Origin: Malachius bipustulatus
Taxonomy: Eukaryota; Arthropoda; Insecta; Coleoptera; Melyridae
Assembly: GCA_910589415.1 (NCBI GenBank)
Contig: OU342638.1
Coordinates: 36,925,579-36,989,578, forward strand
Direction: 5' to 3'
Length of the DNA: 64,000 nucleotides
Positions within the stretch are counted from its first letter, which is position 1. Each line of letters opens with the position of its first letter. The notes under the pieces are model-generated. The model had not been told where the DNA came from and made no database searches. It worked only from the letters and a program-made list of their open reading frames with translations. Made by a program: the position numbers and the translations under genes. Shown here piece by piece: positions 56,301 through 64,000 of the stretch.

Positions 56301-58740
56301 CTAGTGTATGGAATTATTGAATGCAAATTGGATAGAAGTGCTGCCATCTAAGGGAATTTATTGAAACTACAGTAATAGGGGATCAAAGTAACATTAAAAT
56401 TAGCATGGTCAAGGAGGGATTTAATTGTTCTAATTGCAAGAAAACTTGTTTCACATTGTGCAAATTAATTTATTTATCACAATATTATTTACAAGCACTT
56501 ACACTTCATATAGTTTCATTATTTATAATATGTATAACTATAAAACAACACTTACATTTACATGGGCGAAACAAACATAAACGTAAACAACTTTTAAAAT
56601 AATACATTGATAATAATAATAATATATACAAAAAATACAATATTTTACAGAATAATAATAATTATCGGAATATTTTATAAAATAACAATTATGTATTATT
56701 ATTATATTTTAAATAGTTACATTTTTCAGCAGTAATCGAAAAAAATAATAATCAAATAATTAATGAAGGATGCTGTAATGAACCTAATTACGTACGTAGG
56801 TACGTACATAATTACATCTGTGATTAATGTTGTTATACTAACACAAATTGAGCCCAGATAGTGATAGTGATGGTGATATTAAAATAGTCATCATCATTAT
56901 GATATGTAACGTTAAAATAAATTCCAATAAGTAATTAATTAATAATATTGAAAAGATAACTAATACATAATTTTTGATTTAATTACCATAAAGCATAATA
57001 TTGAAGATTACTTAACATTATTACAGTGAGCTAGAATAATTAAAAAGGCTTCCTTAATTTTGTAAAAAACTAAATAGCGCAAAATATATGCACGTATGTA
57101 TGTATGTATGTATATCTTTCATACCAGACATTATTGGATTAGATAATTATCGTTAGTAAATAACATCCTAAACTATTTTTCTTATTACTTCATAAATGGC
57201 CGGCAAATTTATTCATCTTTTAATAGGATACAACGGTATGCACCCTGTTCATTTTGATACGGAGAACTCTCTCTCTTACACCCCCAGCAGCATTATAGAA
57301 AAATCACAATTCGCTACGTACGATTAAAAACAAATCACTTATTTAACGGAACACGATATAACGAGACGATGTAAGAAAGATCTCCGTAGGTACAATAAAG
57401 AAACAATAATCGAAACAACTCTCATTTTATAATTATTTTATATATACAGAGCAAAAATGCTAGCGTCTAATGATTACTCAAGTTAAGTACCTACGTAACG
57501 TACGTATTACAAGTACTCAACCCTCAGGATATACCTCAAACGATCCCTCGTTAAACACAACAATCCGACTTGAGACTACGATCAGCCGGAATCAGTTTTT
57601 GATTATTATTCGATCCTAATTCAACAACGTCAGTGAGCATCGCAAAAAAAAACGAATCGTCACACTCAACGAGGCTCTGTGGTGTAAACGGGCCGATAGC
57701 GAAATGATGACTCACTGTCTCTCGTTCCTTTCTACCTACCTCATCGGGATACAGCAAAGATAACTGTCACATTGAACATTATATAAAATCACATAGGCTT
57801 GTGGCTATTTACATAAGCTTCAACAATATACAATACAAATTTTTTTATAAGGAACGTAATAATTAATTAGTATCAATCTCCCATTAACTAATTATTCACG
57901 GTAGTACGACTGAAACAATTCGATACATATCGTACGTCCTACCTAATAATCAATTAATTCTTAATAGGTGCGTTTGGTTTCTTAATCTTTTTGCTCGATT
58001 TGTTCTAGATCCTTCTGAAACTAAAGACTCGACTCACTAATAACACAAAGAAAAACGTGTTGCAGGCGCGTGCGCGTTATACCTTTCATCTAATTCTGAT
58101 GTTGAAAAACTGATTAAAATCTTGAAGTCGGTTATTTTCACACTTCCTGTCTCTGAAACTGCAATGGTCATGGATTTAGTGGGCGACTTAACTACACATA
58201 CAAATTGCGGCAGTGGAGATAATTCGGCTCTTAAATTCACGACCATTAAATTTTCTTGAAATTTCAGAAAGCGCAAATATTACCAAATGACCTGTCTATC
58301 AGGCGAGAATTACTTTCTGGTCGTCTATGTCTGGAGAAATTACTTTTTATATAAAAAACCGCAGTAAATTTACCTAAAAATCGCGTTCATGGAGTTATTA
58401 GCTCCAAGGCGGACATTTTAATAACACGATTCATTTTGGGAGCTGCTACAGCGCCGATAATCGTGACAATAATAAATCCATGGCAGTGTTTTTTTTTAAA
58501 TTTTCAAGAAAAATGACCAAATAACCTGTTCACCAGGGTATACTAATCAGTTTTTGGTAATTTCAAGGTGGAATAAATCAACCTTTAAATTTTAAAGTCA
58601 TCATCAATCGACAGAAAATTTGACAGAAGTCCACAAAAACGTGTAATGCGCATGCAGAGTGTTTCAAAGTTGTCTGCCTCTTTAATGTTTCCCAACATAA
58701 ATTATAAATTACATAACCTAAAACAGAATAACTGAACTGA
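50351..58740. other. Long non-coding stretch between ACLY and BRSK
   Basis: About 8.4 kb, strongly AT-rich, without a supportable gene. It contains the (CT)n run at 52321-52360, a GTAT microsatellite near 57093-57112, and a CpG-richer patch at about 53440-53650 that could be a transcription start region. At 58120-58700 is a degenerate repeat related to 7753-8130 and 12590-12750 (GCGCCGATAATCGTG, AATAAATCCATGG). The left part may be 5'-UTR intron of ACLY and the right part the 3' UTR of BRSK; neither can be proved here. Confidence 0.4.
52321..52360. repeat. (CT)n microsatellite
   Basis: An almost pure CT dinucleotide run of about 35 bp with one interruption (CTAT). Confidence 0.95.
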
Positions 58741-58757
58741 TAAGAATAATTCTAATT

Positions 58758-59817
58758 AGGGATGGGCGGTTATTGAAAAATAACAAATGACTGCAGACAA
58801 AAAAAAAAAAAACTAAAAACACCACTGCTTTTAGGAGGCCTTGCAAAGAAGTAAAGTTGATGTAGGTCAACGTTTTTCTAGGTTAGGTAATGGTGGGTAA
58901 TGTTCTTCTTCTTGTTTTAATTCACCTTACTGGTCTGCAGTACATTTGAACTTTTATGTAGTTATGTTATTGTTGTTACTGTTAGGACGTAGCAGAGCTG
59001 GCCATGTACTCGAGTACTTTACTCGTATTTTTGTTACGAGTAAAAAAACTACTCGTAATTTTTTACTCACAAGTACTTTCCATCCAAAATACTTACTACT
59101 CGTACGGATAAGTATAATTACAACTACTCGAGAAATTTTACTCGTGAAATACGGATATTTTTACGGATAGTAATGACGTCATGCCGTCAGCAGGGAACCG
59201 ATCTAAAAACGAGTTCACCGTCCTGCGCAATTGCACTGTCACTGTCACTAGTAATGCCGCATTTTATATTACATATTTTTATATAACATATCAAATATGC
59301 GCTATGTAAGAAGTTATTAATTTCTTTACAATAAAATTTCTTTCATTGAAAAAATTCTTTCAAATTCAAAGCATTTGAATTTATGTTGAACACAAGCCTG
59401 ACGTCATAGGCTGGTTGCGCCTTGGTATTTATTGGTATCATGATGGATCATGCGCACGACACGAATAAAACTACTCGTACTTGTTACTCGTGTTTTCACG
59501 AGTATTACTCGTACTCGTCCACCTGGTTGTGCCAAAATACTTACGAGTAAATACTTTACGAGTACATTTTCCAAGTACTCGTACTCGAATTATTTACGAG
59601 TACTCTTTTCAGTACTCGTGCCCAGCTCTGGGACGTAGTCAATTACCTAAAAATTAATTTTGTGAGAATTTTGTGATTAATTAAGTGAATCCGGTTACTT
59701 TATTAAACCGGTTAATAGGTTAAACTGGTAGAAAATAATAACCTTAAATAATTGGTTATTGATTGACCATCCGAGTAACCGGCTACAGAAAAAAACCGGT
59801 TATTTTTGCCCATCCCT
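58758..59817. mobile_element. hAT-type MITE (outer), carrying a second hAT MITE
   Basis: It starts AGGGATGGGCGGTTATTGAA and ends AACCGGTTATTTTTGCCCAT, then CCCT, inverted ends of the common AGGGATGGGC hAT type. AATTCTAATT flanks both sides (58748-58757, 59818-59827); the 8-bp duplication is contained in this 10-bp match. The interior repeats GGTTA/AACCGG motifs. Another element (58993-59630) is inserted within. No ORF. Confidence 0.85.
58993..59630. mobile_element. hAT-type MITE (inner), 8-bp duplication GGACGTAG
   Basis: GGACGTAG lies exactly on both sides (58985-58992, 59631-59638). The ends CAGAGCTGGCCATGTACTCG and, reversed, CAGAGCTGGGCACGAGTACT are hAT inverted repeats. The interior is dominated by ACTCGTA/TACGAGT motifs in both orientations, probably transposase-binding repeats. 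It is non-coding and younger than the element it interrupts. Confidence 0.92.
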
Positions 59818-59827
59818 AATTCTAATT

Positions 59828-60349
59828 CTGGCAAGACGACCGCGATGTGTCCATTTTGTTTAAGAACACGTGACAATGTAGTAGTGATCAAAAGTCACGT
59901 AATAGTTAGGTTAGGATCTAATCTTCTCTGCAATATAGAAACCGAACTTACCTACCTAAAAAATTATATAAAAATGAGTGCTGTCAAATAAAAAATTGAC
60001 AGATGTCAAAGTCAAGCGACAATATCGACTTGAAATACACAATAAAACCAAAGTAGCGACGATAGATCAGAAGATTTCATTCTTTGTTTCTCAATAAAAA
60101 TTTAAATTCCTAATTGGAGTTACTTCTTGCGGTATACAAGTCGAGACGTCCGATCAATTTAATCAATTTAATTAATTTCAATCTAACGTGTTACTTTAAC
60201 GAAACCGGCTGTCAACTATTACGAAACCGGGTGTCAATTTTTACAGGCGGTTCGTTCTCATTGAAATGAGCCGTCGTCAGATTCACTCAATTATTCGCTA
60301 CTGCGTCTCCTTGATGATCCGGATCCGCCGATTCCCCTTAAACCAGATA
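59828..60349. other. 3' flank of BRSK
   Basis: Between the nested hAT elements and the BRSK stop codon. Probably 3' UTR of the minus-strand kinase at its right side. No repeat or gene recognised. Confidence 0.4.
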
Positions 60350-63499
<3,150 letters not shown>

Positions 63500-64000
63500 C
63501 TGTAAGCAGTTTGCAAGCTTAGACATGCGAAATTGGAATTTTTGCACAATTTGACAACGTTGTAGTCACCAATTTACATTTACAGCGTTGTCAGGCTTAA
63601 CAATGTCTTTTGATTAATAAAAAGAGAGATTGAAATAATTGAAAAAATAGCACCCCCTACAATTTTTAAGAAATCTGGCAATAATAAAACAAGTAATACA
63701 GGCTTGAATATGTTCCCCTTATCGCTCAGACTAAGGGGAACCTTGAGATGGACGCAATTCTTGCACAATCTGGTAAAGTGCATGGATTTTTGTGCAAATT
63801 TACAGCGTTGCCAAAACGATTTTATTGATATGGAAAGTCAAGTGTGAGTTTTTTTTTAACAAAACAGGAGCAGGAGGCCAAGATGGAGAAGTAATAAAAA
63901 TTGTAATTCCTGCTGCTAGAAATGGAAATTTTAAGAAATCAGGCGATAATAATCAAAGCAAGCCACAAGACAAAGTTCGAATTATTTTGCAATTTTGCAG
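63500..64000. other. BRSK intron with direct repeats
   Basis: Intron upstream of the first visible kinase exon. Two related stretches occur in the same orientation: TTTACAGCGTTG at 63581 and 63800, and TTTTTAAGAAATCTGGCAAT (63664) against TTTTAAGAAATCAGGCGATA (63931). Probably parts of a dispersed repeat. No exon recognised. Confidence 0.45.

Noticed and set aside
57551..57757. 68-codon minus-strand frame ending KSDCCV
   Set aside because: The paired cysteines at the end recall prenylated proteins, but there is no GTPase motif, no start context and no flanking exon, so it is left uncalled.
58037..58276. 79-codon minus-strand frame beginning MRFLKFQENLMVV
   Set aside because: It sits in the dispersed degenerate repeat, whose relatives near 8120-8350 also give chance frames.

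Overview
The window is nuclear DNA from an arthropod, most likely an insect; the order cannot be fixed from the sequence. The reasons are AT-rich DNA, coding genes with many short GT-AG introns (about 50-80 bp), a ZAD zinc-finger protein (an arthropod-specific family), C2H2 zinc-finger paralogues, and a dense load of MITEs, hAT-like elements and non-LTR retrotransposons. There is no operon, CRISPR array, prophage or bacterial gene. I found no previously undescribed biological system. What is unusual is the repeat architecture, much of which can be resolved to target-site duplications.

Layout. 0.2-1.85 kb: PSMB3 (+) converges with a URI-like prefoldin gene (-). 3.6-8.7 kb: complete 15-exon VPS41 (+), with a MITE in one intron. 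8.9-10.5 kb: 5'-truncated LINE. 10.8-15.3 kb: three compact minus-strand genes, CATIP, an unrecognised 246-aa protein gene and TRIP4. 15.4-18.5 kb: a non-autonomous hAT-type element with 8-bp target duplications and two nested TA-flanked elements. 19.0-23.4 kb: two C2H2 zinc-finger paralogues in inverted orientation sharing an almost identical 0.54-kb tract. 24.0-24.4 kb: TTAA-flanked piggyBac-type MITE. 24.6-27.6 kb: complete XAB2/SYF1 (-). 27.6-33.3 kb: an apparently intact I-type LINE with both ORFs and a 15-bp target duplication. 34.2-35.9 kb: a third zinc-finger paralogue whose last finger is cut by a MITE. 36.1-37.1 kb: MITE cluster. 37.9-39.4 kb: double-ZAD protein (-). 39.9-42.3 kb: foldback elements and an EGF-like exon relic. 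42.95-48.4 kb: complete 14-exon ATP-citrate lyase (-). 48.5-60.3 kb: long non-coding stretch with MITEs, a degenerate tandem repeat and hAT-in-hAT nesting. 60.35-63.5 kb: BRSK/SAD kinase (-), whose first coding exon(s) lie beyond the right edge.

The cellular genes are unrelated housekeeping, trafficking, splicing, lipogenic and neuronal genes that happen to be neighbours. Exon boundaries were set by reading splice sites and checking that the phase carries through, so spliced lengths such as VPS41 838 aa, XAB2 849 aa and ATP-citrate lyase 1106 aa agree with the known family sizes.
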